A stretch of 64,000 bases of DNA from Toxorhynchites rutilus septentrionalis (taxonomy: Eukaryota > Arthropoda > Insecta > Diptera > Culicidae), in the NCBI RefSeq assembly GCF_029784135.1, contig NC_073746.1:112528035-112592034 (forward strand), read 5' to 3'. The notes under the pieces were generated by a model. It saw only the letters and a list, made by a program, of their open reading frames with translations, was not told the origin of the DNA and ran no database searches. A program made the translations under genes and the position numbers. Positions 1 through 10,843 of the stretch are shown in pieces (within the stretch, counting starts at the first letter, position 1; every line of letters starts with the position of its first letter).

Positions 1-36
1 CAAATAAATGGAGAGTATCGTCTAGTAGCACGTGTA

Positions 37-469
37 CAGGTAAACTTCGATATAACGTACATTTCACTTTCAAAATTGTACGTTGTATTGAATTGTACGT
101 TATATCGAAGCATAATAAAGTACTCACAAACGTAGTCTATATTACATTATTGTGTTGCTGTTTTAGTAAAGATAATAAATAAATTCAATCAGAAGACGAA
201 GCCGGCCTTTCTCATGATGTCTCCCTTCGTACTGTTGATGAAAGCTTGATTCATTTAGAATCCGGAATCACAAAACCAGCTGTATTTCGGAATTGATTGA
301 AGGTACAAAACTTGTTTTAGCATCACAATAAAGATTATTCATTGTTCTATCAGAAAAAAAAATATTGAAAACAATTTTCCTTTACACTTTGGAAATGTGT
401 ACGTTATATCGAGTGACGTTATATCGAGGGTACGATATAACGAGGGTACGTTATATCGAAGTTTCCCTG
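37..469. mobile_element. pogo/Tc1-type MITE with TA duplication
   Basis: The ends are inverted repeats of about 24 bp: the left end starts CAGGTAAACTTCGATATAAC and the right end ends with its complement (GAAGTTTCCCTG). TA flanks both sides (35-36 and 470-471). The motif recurs inside both ends (GTACGTTATATCGA copies near 90-115 and 405-460). There is no transposase ORF, so this is a non-autonomous element. A CAG terminus with a TA target fits the pogo/Tigger group; this assignment is inference. Confidence 0.75.
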
Positions 470-471
470 TA

Positions 472-1412
472 TACTCAATTTTGCGGTTGACTGTAGAGTT
501 TCCAGACAATTTGCTGTCAAAATATTTGTGAAAATATTCCAGAGCATGTAATACAAAAATGCAAATTTCATTTGAAAATCCTGGTTATGGGCTATGGTTT
601 CAGACATGAAACTATATATTTTTTAAAGTTTCAATGTCAAGTTTATTGATTCGAAAATATTTACATATTTAGTTCACTTCTAAATAAATTTCTAATTTCT
701 ATTATTCCGCTAGCCACATCAATGAAATTAGCGTATTTAACGAAGTTTCTCAATAATCCATTTCTTTTTCTATGATTGATATGTTGCAATGATGGTCTCA
801 ATAGGTCCTCACAATACACAGGTAGATTATTTTTATGGGGTTTCCAATACCCTCATTAAAATTCGGGAACCTTTACCCACGACACCAAGTGACCTTCGTT
901 GAACTTGTGAGATTGTCATAAAATACTCAAAAACATGGAAATTCTATCGTATCCACCTCACGCCCTGGACCTTTAATCCTGTTCCCGTTTTAATAAAATC
1001 TTTAGCTAGAGAAAAAAAAACAAAGAGCATTATGTCACTGGTCCAATTTTCATATCTACGGATAAGACTCCAAATTTACTAATCACAAATATGTACAAAG
1101 AACTACCACGCTGACACGAAGACAAAAATAATGAAAAGGTATATAACATATCCTATTTTCCCTTATTAGAAAAATGCTCATAAACATCCACTAAATTTAA
1201 TTTATTATTTTTGATTTATGTAAGAAAAAACACATCGTTGCTGTTTTAAGACAGGTCAACTCAGTCTAGTTCCGTTCTTTAGAAGAATTTTGATCAAATT
1301 TGTAAATCCCAAAATTTCGAACAGATTTGAAAAATCTATACTGCAAAAGAAAACCATATTTATCATTTTAACTGTAAAAATTTTATGTAATTTGAGTGAT
1401 GAAAAGAAATAA

Positions 1413-1418
<6 letters not shown>
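472..1418. other. AT-rich intergenic sequence, nothing recognised
   Basis: No ORF of convincing length or composition and no terminal repeats were found on either strand. Confidence 0.5.

Positions 1419-1445
<27 letters not shown>
1419..1445. repeat. (TC)n microsatellite
   Basis: An uninterrupted run of TC dinucleotides directly follows an A8 run. Confidence 0.95.
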
Positions 1446-1449
<4 letters not shown>

Positions 1450-3099
1450 AACTGACAATAATGTTTAAACATTATAACGATTGAAACGATATTGTAGTTA
1501 AAACATGCATCAAAGGACAACTATGACTCATTTCGTCCAGTTCAAAAAACCATTTATCTTCTGTTTGTGATATACACCTCGGAGAACACGTTAATTTATG
1601 TGAATTTACTACAGTTCATTAGCATAAAACATGCCAAACGATTAAGAATCATCATTATCATCCAATGTTGTACTTCTATTAATAACCATATAATCATAGC
1701 ACTCTCCACATATTCAAACGCTCGTCGTTGATGACGACGCAAACCATAAATCTATCTCCTAATCCGGGATAATGGTTAGATAATCATGATTACAATGCTA
1801 TGCAATTACTCTTGCAACAGCTGCCTGTTGTGTCGCATGCATCACATCCACTTGAACACATAAATATGTCTAGTTCAACACTTCTTCCTTGCCAGCATCC
1901 TCTCGAATAGATAACCTTCATAACCTTGCTAGAAGATGATTAATAAGGTCACCACTAATTGAGTCTCCGAATATTTCACACCCCCTGCTACTAAAACTAA
2001 ACATTGGCCCATTGAGCGCTATCACTTACCGGTGAGTCAGATCGCCGGCGACGCCTCATTCATAATTGAACCTTGGCGCTAATAAATCGGTTGCATCTGG
2101 TGCACACGAACAGCACGACGATGTTATTGCACGATGCACTTTGCGATCCGATGCTTGCCCGTACGATGATTGATACGTACTTTTGGAACCGACAGTTGCT
2201 TCACGAAAATTTTCACTCGCTTTCAGTGCAACACTTCTCGCATCCAACCACAAACACACATACAACACGGGAATGCGGGGGTGAGTCGCCTAATTCAATT
2301 CGGTTCCACTCAATGCTAATCCACTTGAATCCTATTTGGGATCTGTCAAGATGCACGCTCCGCAGCACGAAATGTGATTGATTGCTACCCTCTCAAAGTT
2401 GGGTTTTCGTATGGTTTTACACTGGATCGGAATTTGGGACACAACCGATCGGCACATAGATTACCCCGTATTTTTCGCACCGTCAGGGTAATTTTTCAAA
2501 TCGTATATTAATCACTCATACAGATGTTTTGCATACGTGCGATATAAGCAGGTTTACATCACTGATCAAAAGCAACACATTGTGGTATTCATCCCTTCTC
2601 ACAGCTGGCTTATGTTATTCTAGGCTGCTAGAAAAATAAAACTTTCATTCATGATTCGGATCCAATTCACACATAATTCTCCGTCAGACCCATCCAATTC
2701 AAAACAGCCGGGTCGTTTATCTTCACTTTGCCATTTCTCTAATACCCCCACAATGGCATTCAATTTCCGACCCAACCTTTGTGTCTGGCTGCACGCATTT
2801 TTCCAGTTGACTTCCAGAACTTTACCGCTAAAAAACATCCGTTTTCTCCTCCGCACGATCTTCTACAAAGGGTTTCCTCGGTTTTACAACCCCCTCAACA
2901 AACAAGGTATCACCTACGCACCGATTTGACACTTCCCCTGGGGCTTATTAATCCCCCAAAGGAACCATTTTGGTCTTCAAACAAACACAACAAAAGGAGT
3001 AAAAATCCTTTTCACCGTCTGAAACCCAAAAGCTTTTAACACGCAGCTGGAAAGTGTCACGTAGCTTATCAAACCCGAAATAATAAGGGCCTATTCATG
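1446..3099. other. Host-like intergenic sequence, no supported gene
   Basis: This is mixed-composition sequence. Short overlapping ORFs on both strands (2056-3039) look like no known protein and have no codon-like bias. A minus-strand splice-donor-like site (CCG|GTAAGTGAT) lies at about 2025-2037, but no matching acceptor or coding exon could be linked to it. Confidence 0.4.
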
Positions 3100-3600
3100 G
3101 GAAACATCAAAGCACAACTGCACAACGGCATCCCGGCAGAGCAACAGAGTTCCCGGCTAGACCTCAGAAAGATAGGAAGTCCCTATTGAGTCCGCAGCCG
3201 TAACGTTTTGACTTGCGGTGCCAGGCAAGCAATGCCAAAAATCGACCGCTCACGACGGAGATCAAACGGATACTGACTGAACTTGAAGACTGACTTCTAT
3301 AAACCGCCCATGCTCCCATTCACAGATTTGTAAACAGCTGGCGGGCGAACGATAAGCCATGCGAACCGTTCGAAACAAAGTGCGCGCCAAAGATGTGAAC
3401 CCCGATGAACAGGTCCTCGGTGAAGGATAGCGAGAGAGCGAGCGATTCACGCGGCGCGAAGTACACTCCGTTCATCTCCGCTCGCAGCGGATGGCGAAAT
3501 GTTGCACACGAGAGGCGCCACTGCGAATGTGGCGCTATCTCCGGCGAGGATGAACTTCGTTCGCCGGCTTGTTTACTCGGTTCCTCCTGATGAACAACAA
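3100..3600. other. GC-richer island, possible promoter or 5' exon of a host gene
   Basis: GC content here is visibly higher than in the surrounding DNA, with many CpGs (for example around 3440-3500). A TATAAA on the plus strand at about 3299-3304 sits upstream of short open frames on both strands. None of the frames resembles a known protein. A host promoter or first exon is possible. An unrecognised old repeat is equally possible. Confidence 0.3.
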
Positions 3601-4260
3601 AATATTGGAAACAAATTGATTTGGTACGCTACGTTTCCGTTTCGTTCAATGTCATTATGCTTATCACTCGGGACTTCTGAAACCATTAGAAGGTTCTGCC
3701 TGCTGTGATATTTATAAATCATAGCACATATGTGTATACTCAGAACAACTTCCAATGTAAGAATAATGCCTTCTCGTATACAGGAACCTCATACCTCTTA
3801 TTCAACATTAGAAAAATGAAAAATGTTCATTGGGAAGATTTCAAATTACAAATTTCCAGTGTATATTTGACTGAATGTATGAATCTCCCAACAAACAAAA
3901 AGCGCATAAGTGCAAAAAAAAGGTACAAGACGAATGAAAAACATTGGACATACAGAGATATTTGAAAAGATCGCTGAAAAACAAACAGTAATATCAAATC
4001 AGATATGAAGAAGTTTAATCATAAACCAATAAAATGGAATCTAATATGTACTGATCAATTCGCTTCTTTTCTAAAACAAATAGGCAACAAATAACGTGAA
4101 TAGAAATTTTAAAAATATTTTACCACTTTTAATCCGTTATTACAAAATTATGTTTCAGTAGAAAACGTTGCTGACTAACAAATCTGATATGGTGCTCGAG
4201 CGATTTTTTAAGGTTTACCCGAATGCAATTCCCCCGAAAAATTATAGCTCAAAAACGAAA
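3601..4260. other. AT-rich intergenic sequence, nothing recognised
   Basis: No supported gene, terminal repeat or tandem array. Confidence 0.5.
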
Positions 4261-4262
4261 AA

Positions 4263-4310
4263 ATTATAGGAGGTTGTGTCCAAGATACGACCGCATTGTT
4301 GACGTAGAAC
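4263..4310 (+). repeat. Dispersed 'Z' module with CRE-like half sites
   Basis: A 45-50 bp segment reads as a TTGTGTC..GATAC dyad, then ACGACCGCAT, then TTGACGTAGAACTACG. The same ordered module recurs at 19107-19150 and 51778-51820. Its origin is unknown. The last part resembles the terminal palindrome of the Y family described below. Confidence 0.6.
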
Positions 4311-4904
4311 TACGCTGTTATTTTATGTAAGTCGCTTGTTTATACCTTGGGATATTATTCTATAATGCTGTGAAATTTTTGAAACAACTGCTTAGTAGAA
4401 TAATCTCTGAAGTGGTTTTTTCATTGTAGAACCTGTTGACGATAATTGATTGATGATTCATTCTTGCCCTCACAAAACAATACACTAGCTGATCGTACGT
4501 CGCAATTTATTTCATGTCAATGCATTGAAAATTTACCTCGAACGCTATTCCGGTGGCCTTTTTCGCAATTGACATGGACTCGGCTACAGTCGATGATATA
4601 CATGTTGCACCAGCACCATTATTCCACATCACATAACTACATCAATATATCTTTGGCACCGCATGGAAACAACAACAATGACAACACTTGCAAGTATCAA
4701 TTATCATGCTACATGTTATTTAGTATTGCCTTAAAGGAATCGCACCTCTAGACATCCTTCGTACAACGTAAACCAAGCGCCAAACAAGCGTTCGCCATAG
4801 CATGCATACATAGCCATACATTGGTGGCTTGAAACTACTAGGAATATAAACACTTCTCATCATTTTGCACTATTCTCAAAAGAAACGCTTCTGTTAATAT
4901 TACT

Positions 4905-5262
4905 GGCCTCGAAAAAGAGTTGCATTACTTTCTCATGCTCGAGAGAAGCGCAGCTGTCACCCTATGTGGAGGAAGTTTTGTTACTGGCAAGTGAAACCTA
5001 ATAACATACAAAATTCCAAACGACATTTACCTTTTTGGTGACTAAACAAGCGAAATAAACTCTTTTTGTAATAACAGCCTCGAAAACAGTAGCAATGCTT
5101 CTTTATGATCAATATTAGCGCAAATGCAATCCTAGTTGAAGGCAGTTTTGCGACTGGCACGCGAACCCAAATAACTTATAACATTCCAGTAAGACATTCA
5201 AGATGCTTGGTATAACTTGGTATAACTTGTTATAACAAATAACTTTTTGGTGCACCAAAGGC
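4905..5262 (+). repeat. Degenerate tandem duplication, ~175 bp unit
   Basis: Two diverged copies start at CCTCGAAAA.AG near 4909 and 5083. They share several blocks in order (GTTTTG.[TG]ACTGGCA.G.GAA, AATAAC.TA.A, TTTTTGGTG). A GGTATAACTT micro-repeat occurs near 5213-5235. No coding potential was seen. Confidence 0.5.
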
Positions 5263-5274
5263 ACCAACGAAGCC

Positions 5275-5661
5275 CTAATGATGACGGAAAACAAACAATG
5301 TAGACTGCTTGGAAAAAGGCTGAATTATGCCACACAACTCTGCTGTAACACCCATCGATGTGAATTCGCTGATGAGTTTGTTAAGAGCGACCGCCTTCAC
5401 CACCAGCGGGGGGAGCTTGATTTTGGTTGCTGCCTGGGTAACGGCGTTTACATTTTCGACCGACGCGCCGAAATCGCCTACTTCGCTGTTGTTCGATGCG
5501 GTGTCACACTCGCGAAGGCTCGGTTCAGTGCGAGCGCTTTTCACTGCACCAACATCGCGTGCATCATTAGATGAGGCTTGCCTCGAAATTTGATTGCCCC
5601 TGGCAATGCGTTCGTTTTTTGCAGGGCTCGAGCCAGCCTTCCTCTTCTTCTTGCTCATCAC
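5275..5661 (-). pseudogene. LINE ORF1 (gag-like) N-terminal fragment
   Basis: This is a 128-codon open frame. It starts with a lysine/arginine-rich segment (MSKKKRKAGSSP) and then a Ser/Asn/Glu-rich linker. It ends in KIKLPPLVVKAVALNKLISE, which resembles the 'KxPPIVV' block just before the C2HC/zinc-knuckle part of Jockey- or I-type retrotransposon ORF1 proteins. The zinc knuckles and everything downstream are missing, so this is a 5' piece with a lost 3' end, the reverse of usual LINE truncation. The likely start is the second Met. The clade is inferred from one motif. Nothing downstream on the minus strand (lower coordinates) continues it. Confidence 0.5.
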
Positions 5662-5779
5662 ACACTATGCGAAGCGTCCAATTTTATACTCTAGGCAAGT
5701 ATTCCCCTTAATTCTTCTACTTTTCCTCTGTTCACGGAGACATTAAATCCTACGATTTCCCCTCCGTTGGTCGTCGATA

Positions 5780-5960
5780 AGTTGCTCGTTATTGACAGCT
5801 CTGTTCGGGAAAGCACACAAATGGACAGAACAAATGTATGGTAAAATGGAAACGCTAAAGTTTTCATGAATTTTAACCATTTACAAATCAGGGGATTCTA
5901 ATGTATAACATATTAAACAACTCTTACGGAATTTCCGATTCTTTCTTTCGCTTCAAACGT
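5780..5960 (+). repeat. Dispersed 'X' repeat
   Basis: The segment GCACACAAAT..ACAGAACAAATGTATGG, followed by GTTTTCATGAATTTTAA and ..GGGGATTCTAATGTATA, recurs at 58755-58900. A short head portion recurs at 51737-51770. No ORF was found; the family is not recognised. Confidence 0.6.
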
Positions 5961-6042
5961 TACCTAATATATTCGAGAATATATACACAAAGTTTTCTTT
6001 AAGTTCGTCAATTTGCTGTCAAATACAATATTTTACTATGGA

Positions 6043-6950
6043 TATTGGGTTGGGAATTAAGTTCGTAGCGTTTTTACCGAAGACTTTTATTGCAACAGAA
6101 AACAATAACTATATCAATAAGATAATCAATTATATATTCGCCGTTGCTGTTAACAACCTCTTCTCACCTCTCGACCAATTTGTTGATGTCGTTCCGTCGA
6201 AAACCGCCTGGCTTAGTGTCAAAGAAGTTGTTAAGCCTGTTTTTAAGGATCTCTTTGTTATCGGAGGCAACACCGTTCATATGATTTGACAACGAGCGGA
6301 AAAGATGGTAACCGGTCGGTGTAAGGACCTTGCAATACGGAGAATACGGTGGATGCCGAAGGACCTCCCAAACTCATCAAACTCTTGGGATGCGGGTTTG
6401 ACGATTTGTGCAACATGGGGGCGTTATCGTGAAGGCATATAGTTTGACCATGTCGATTAGATCCTTGCAGTCAAATAGTTTCATTCACGCGGTGTAACTG
6501 GGCAATGTAGAGCTTCTTGAGCATTCTTTTCGAGCATTTCCCAGTGCATCATGCCCCCCCAGTCCCACCAAACACATATCATCATGAGCTTCTTTGGATG
6601 AAGGTCCGGCTTGACTCTCTGGCTCCCCATTGGATAACGGTGATTGAGAATCCATCGACATCAAAGTTAACTTTTTTGAACTTTGCAAACTATTTCCCTG
6701 CTGTAGACTAGCCTAGGACACCTTCTCCATACACGTCGCAAATGTCTGCTTCAGCAGCTTTTTGACCTCGAAGAAGAGCAGAGAAGAGCGTATCGAAAAT
6801 GTTGATTTTTGTCGCCTGGGTTTTCATTTCTGGGCCTCAAGACGTTACAATTTCACTTCAGTTAACACAAACTCATGTAGGCTGAACACAGCGTTACCCT
6901 CTCTTCAAGCTCAAGCTTCAAGCAAATATCACTCTGCCTCCGTATAACCT
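6043..6950 (-). pseudogene. mariner transposase relic, internally deleted
   Basis: Reading the minus strand gives, in order: an N-terminal HTH-like piece (RGQKAAEADICDVYGEGVLG, then STAGKWFAKFK), a catalytic-domain piece (MMICVWWDWGGMMHWEMLEKN), an HDNAP motif holding the second Asp, and a C-terminal remnant ending NSNGEYI. Stops and frame changes interrupt every block. The segment between the HTH and the WWDW block is deleted. The low-coordinate end (TTGGGTTGGGAATTAAGTTC near 6047) looks like a mariner terminal repeat. I did not find the matching repeat at the other end, so the element is probably truncated near 6950. It is clearly inactive. Confidence 0.75.
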
Positions 6951-7082
6951 CGTTTCATTTCACGTTTATTTCTTTCATTCTCCATACTGACGCGTAGTTA
7001 TCACATCGTCAAATGAAAATGAATGGTTTTATATGGAATGAAAGTGTTTTATTTCGAATGAAAATTTCGTTGGAGCTCGGAC

Positions 7083-7899
7083 CAGGGATGCCAGGTGATT
7101 CTTTCAGATGTCTTCGCATGGTGGGGAAAAATGTCTTCTAATGTCTTCATATTGGAAGAAACTAAAATTCATAACTTAATTTTGAACAATGTTTGATAGA
7201 TCATTCAATGTTTATTCTAATTGATTTTGTGCCTTTTATTAAACTTTCCTAGAAGTTTTGAAGTTCATTTTAACAAATGGGAATAAAGAATATATTGCGC
7301 AACAAACTAAAACAAGAAAACTGAATTTTATGAGTTTAGAAATGATAATTGACTTGCCAAACTATTGATTGAGTGAATGTCGCTCCTGTTCTTTCCCAAA
7401 AACGGACTCAAACGCCAAAAAATATAATAAATGACTATCATTTGTCAAACAATTTCTATAAATTAATCAATTTGTGTATTTCAGCTTGTAACCGGAATAC
7501 CTTCGATTTTTGTGTAAAGAAGTGGTCGCCAAAAAAGCGAGAGAATGATACTGATACAAAGACCTCACTTCTTCTGACGATATTTTTAGCGAATAGTAGG
7601 TATATTACAGAAATAATATCTAACAAAATTTGACATACACCAAGGTTTTTTTACGCTTTTTTTTACGAAGTTTTTTTACGCGACTTTTCCAATTAACGCG
7701 TTTTTTTTGCGCGGATTTTCGGATTAACGCGGTTTTTTACGTGTTGTTTATACGAGGTACGTATCCCCCGTGTAAAAAAACCTGGGTGTACACTATTATA
7801 CTGAAATGTCTTCACGTACTTCATAATGTCTCTAAAATGTCTTCACTGTAAATCAAATGTTTCCAAAATGAAGACATGCCTTCAAACCTGGCATCTCTG
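7083..7899. mobile_element. hAT-like non-autonomous element (~0.8 kb)
   Basis: The termini are inverted: CAGGGATGCCAGGT at the left and AACCTGGCATCTCTG at the right, each next to ATGTCTTC/GAAGACAT-type subterminal repeats. The flanking octamers, gCTCGGAC and aaTCAGAC, match at five of eight positions, which suggests a decayed 8-bp duplication. No transposase ORF is present. hAT membership is inferred from the CAGGG terminus and the 8-bp target. Confidence 0.6.
7638..7788. mobile_element. Small MITE nested in the hAT-like element
   Basis: Inverted ends CACCAAGGTTTTTTTACGC and its near-complement (GTGTAAAAAAACCTGGGTG) lie between TA dinucleotides at 7636-7637 and 7789-7790. The interior repeats AACGCGNTTTTTT-like words. 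It is about 151 bp and has no ORF. Confidence 0.7.
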
Positions 7900-7964
7900 A
7901 ATCAGACCGTATTCACTGCCAGTATGCCAGCAGGCGTAATTGTGTCACATTTACCCGAAACCCA

Positions 7965-8075
7965 CTCACCCAAAGGACAGCTACCCGAATGCAACATTTA
8001 CCCGAATGCAACAATTACCCCAATGTAACACTTACCCGAATGTAACATCTATCCGAATGCGACACTTACTCGAAA
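7965..8075 (+). repeat. Degenerate ~17 bp minisatellite
   Basis: About six diverged copies of ACCCGAATGCAACATTT run in tandem, directly abutting the foldback element. Confidence 0.75.
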
Positions 8076-8099
8076 GAAGGATATATTCGAATAAAACGC

Positions 8100-9784
8100 A
8101 AAGGGCCTGGCCGGGTAAGGGAGTAAAAAGTGCCCCCAAGCCAAATCACTAGCTGTATGGCAAATATTGTAAAGGATATTATAAAAGAAATGTTGGCGGT
8201 TTATTTGAACCCCTATGTGGTTTGACGTAGGATCTATAGTGAAAAACGTACTTTTTCGTTTATTTCACGCCATCCTCAATAGATCCGAGATAAAAATTTG
8301 AAAAAAATTACTGAATGTGCATCTCACTACGGTGTATCAAAAAACAAAAAAATTTCATCAAAAATTTTAGTACCAAAAAAAATATTGAAATTTTGAAAAT
8401 TTGTTTTTGGGATTTAGAGATTCAGTATTACTCTAATTCATATTTTAATGTTTTTCTACTGCTTTTTTAGATATGTGTGATTTTTTTTCAGTTTTTTCAG
8501 TATTGCGCGGTATCAAAAAATATTTTTTTATATTTCCAAAGAGTGGTTAGGTAAGGGAGTAAAAAGTACCCCCAAACCAAATCACTAACTGTATGGCAAA
8601 TATTGTAAAGGATATTAAATAAGAAATTTTGGCGGTTTATTTGAACCCCTATGTGGTTTGACGTCGGATCTATAGTGAAAAACGTACTTTTTCGTTTATT
8701 TCACGCCTCAATAGATCCGAGATAAAAATTTGAAAAAAAAATACTGAATGTGCATCTTACCACAGTGTATCAAGAAAAATTATCAAAAAAATATTTCATC
8801 AAAAATTTTAGTACTAAAAAAATATTTAAATTTTGAAATTTTTTTTTGGGATTTAGAGATTCAGTACTACTCTAATTCATATTTAAATGTGTACTTACGG
8901 CTTTTCTAGATTTATAAATATCTTCAAGCTGTTTTTTTATTCAAATATCTAATAATAAAAATAAAATAATAAAAAAAAAATAATACACAGTACAAAAAAA
9001 TGTTATAGATTTTCTGGCATTTCGAAATTTTGAAAAAAAAATTACTTTAAGACCACAAATCCGATTTGTTTTTTTTATTTTAATCTTTCAATTGAAAACC
9101 ACGAATACAATAAAATAATCGATTTCAAAAAAATAAAAATAATAATGCAGACGACGAAGAAAATTATTTTTGTATCACATAATGCTCTTAAAAATTCAGG
9201 AAAAATTACGCCACATGTAGAAAAAAGACACATACGAACGCATTTAAATAAAAATTTGAGCAGGAGTGGGTCTCAAAGTTATATTTTTTTATCAAAATTT
9301 CGAAATGCCGGAAAATCAATAACATTTTTTTGTACTGTGTATTTTTTAATTTTTTTTTTTATTATTAGATATTTGAAAAAAAAAACAGTTTGAAGATATT
9401 TATCAATCTAGAAAAGCCGTAAGAGCACATTTAAATATGAATTAGAGTAGTACTGAATCTCTAAATCTCAATTTTTTTTTTCAAAATTTCAATATTTTTT
9501 TTGGTACTAAAATTTTTGATGAAATTTTTTTTTGATAAATTTTCTTGATACACCGTAGTAAGATGCACATTCAGTATTTTTTTCAAATTTTTATCTCGGA
9601 TCTTTTGAGGATGGCGTGAAATAAACGAAAAAGAACGTTTTTCACTATAGATCCTACGTCAAACCACATAGGGGTTCAAATAAACCGCCAAAATTTTTTA
9701 TTTAATATCCTTTACGATATTTGCCATACAGCTAGTGATTTGGTTTGGGGGCACTTTTTACTCCCTTACCCGGCCAGGCCCTTT
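8100..9784. mobile_element. Foldback-type element with a duplicated left arm
   Basis: The outer ends are perfectly inverted (AAAGGGCCTGGCCGGGTAAG at 8100; its complement ends at 9784). The right arm (about 9260-9784) is the inverted complement of 8538-9060 over roughly 500 bp, leaving a loop of about 200 bp. A second, directly repeated copy of the left arm occupies 8100-8537, so the order is arm, arm, loop, inverted arm. Arm landmarks are CAAATCACTA.CTGTATGGC, GGCGGTTTATTTGAACCCC and TCACTATAG. The loop ORF (9145-9393) is low complexity. No transposase was found. Confidence 0.8.
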
Positions 9785-10400
9785 AATTATTACTGAGGCG
9801 GTCACAAGCCGCCGAGGTGATGCAATCCGAGTCGGCCGCCGATCCGTCGTCGGAAGCGGAGGTCTCTCGCAAGCAAACCGTTGTTCCACCGATTGCTCGG
9901 TTAGTTTGAAACATAGGAGATGATCCTCTAGTTAGGTCCGACCGAGCGTTAGCGGGTCATTTTCATCTTTTAGTTTAGAAATTATCAAGCTCTGCTCAAA
10001 ACTAATAAGAAATCAAATAACTCAAAAATATTATTAACACAGTCTAGTAGGACAGAAAGAGCACTATCGAATGAAAAATTACTCTTTGCCAAACGGTATG
10101 TAAACCGTTGTAAAACAAAAGAAATATTAAAACGCTTTGAACATATTCCTCAACGCAATAGAAAACTTTTCAGCTCGTTTTCTCGACTTTTGCTTGTTCT
10201 CGTTAGTACTAAATTTGATTCAGTACTTCAGTACGATTTGAGCTAAGAAAATGGTTGGACAATATTGTCTTACGATTTCCGACGCCGGAATACATTTTTG
10301 TTGTTCTGTATTATTTGATTTCTTTCGTTTCTGATCAAATTGGAGAAAAAAAATTGATAATTAAAAATCTATATGAATGTTTTGATTCAAACAAGAATTT
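9785..10400. other. Non-coding gap with a short GC-rich block
   Basis: A GC-rich stretch at about 9790-9950 contains local dyads (GGCGGTCACAAGCCGCC). The remainder is AT-rich. No gene or element was recognised. Confidence 0.4.
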
Positions 10401-10419
10401 CCAGCTGTATCGCTATCAG

Positions 10420-10840
10420 GAAACTCCAGGGAAAATTTTTTTCGAGATGACACCGGATCTCGACGTTTCATGCATTTTGAAGTCATTTGGCATCGAAAAA
10501 TTTAGATTTTCCAAATTTCCTTTACTCCCCCTTGGAAGATTTTCGAGGATCAAAAAATCAAAACTTTCAGCGGTTTGAGGCACCCCTAAGTAATATCCGA
10601 TTAAGCTGAAACTTTGCACAGGTCATTTTTAAGTCATTTGGCATCGAAAACAAAATTATGATTTCCCAATTTTTTTTTTACTCCCCCCTTGGAAGATTTT
10701 CGAGGATCAAAAAATCAAAACTTTGGGCGCTTTAAGGCACTCTAAATAATATCCGATTGAGCTGAAACTTTGTACAGGTCATTTTTTTGGGGCCAATAAA
10801 CAAAATGTACGGCTCTTGAAATTTGACACAACCATTTTCG
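10420..10840 (+). repeat. Dispersed repeat, tandem ~150 bp units
   Basis: Two successive copies share TTTGGCATCGAAAA, CCTTGGAAGATTTTCGAGGA, TCCGATT.AGCTGAAACTTT and CACAGGTCATTTTT. They start near 10480 and 10632. A third copy of the family lies at 42640-42905. The short ORFs crossing it are incidental. Confidence 0.75.
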
Positions 10841-10843
10841 CTC

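Noticed and set aside
10255..10578. 107-codon plus-strand ORF
   Set aside because: It runs into the dispersed ~150 bp repeat unit (TTTGGCATCGAAAA..CCTTGGAAGATTTTCG) found three times in the window. The frame is incidental.
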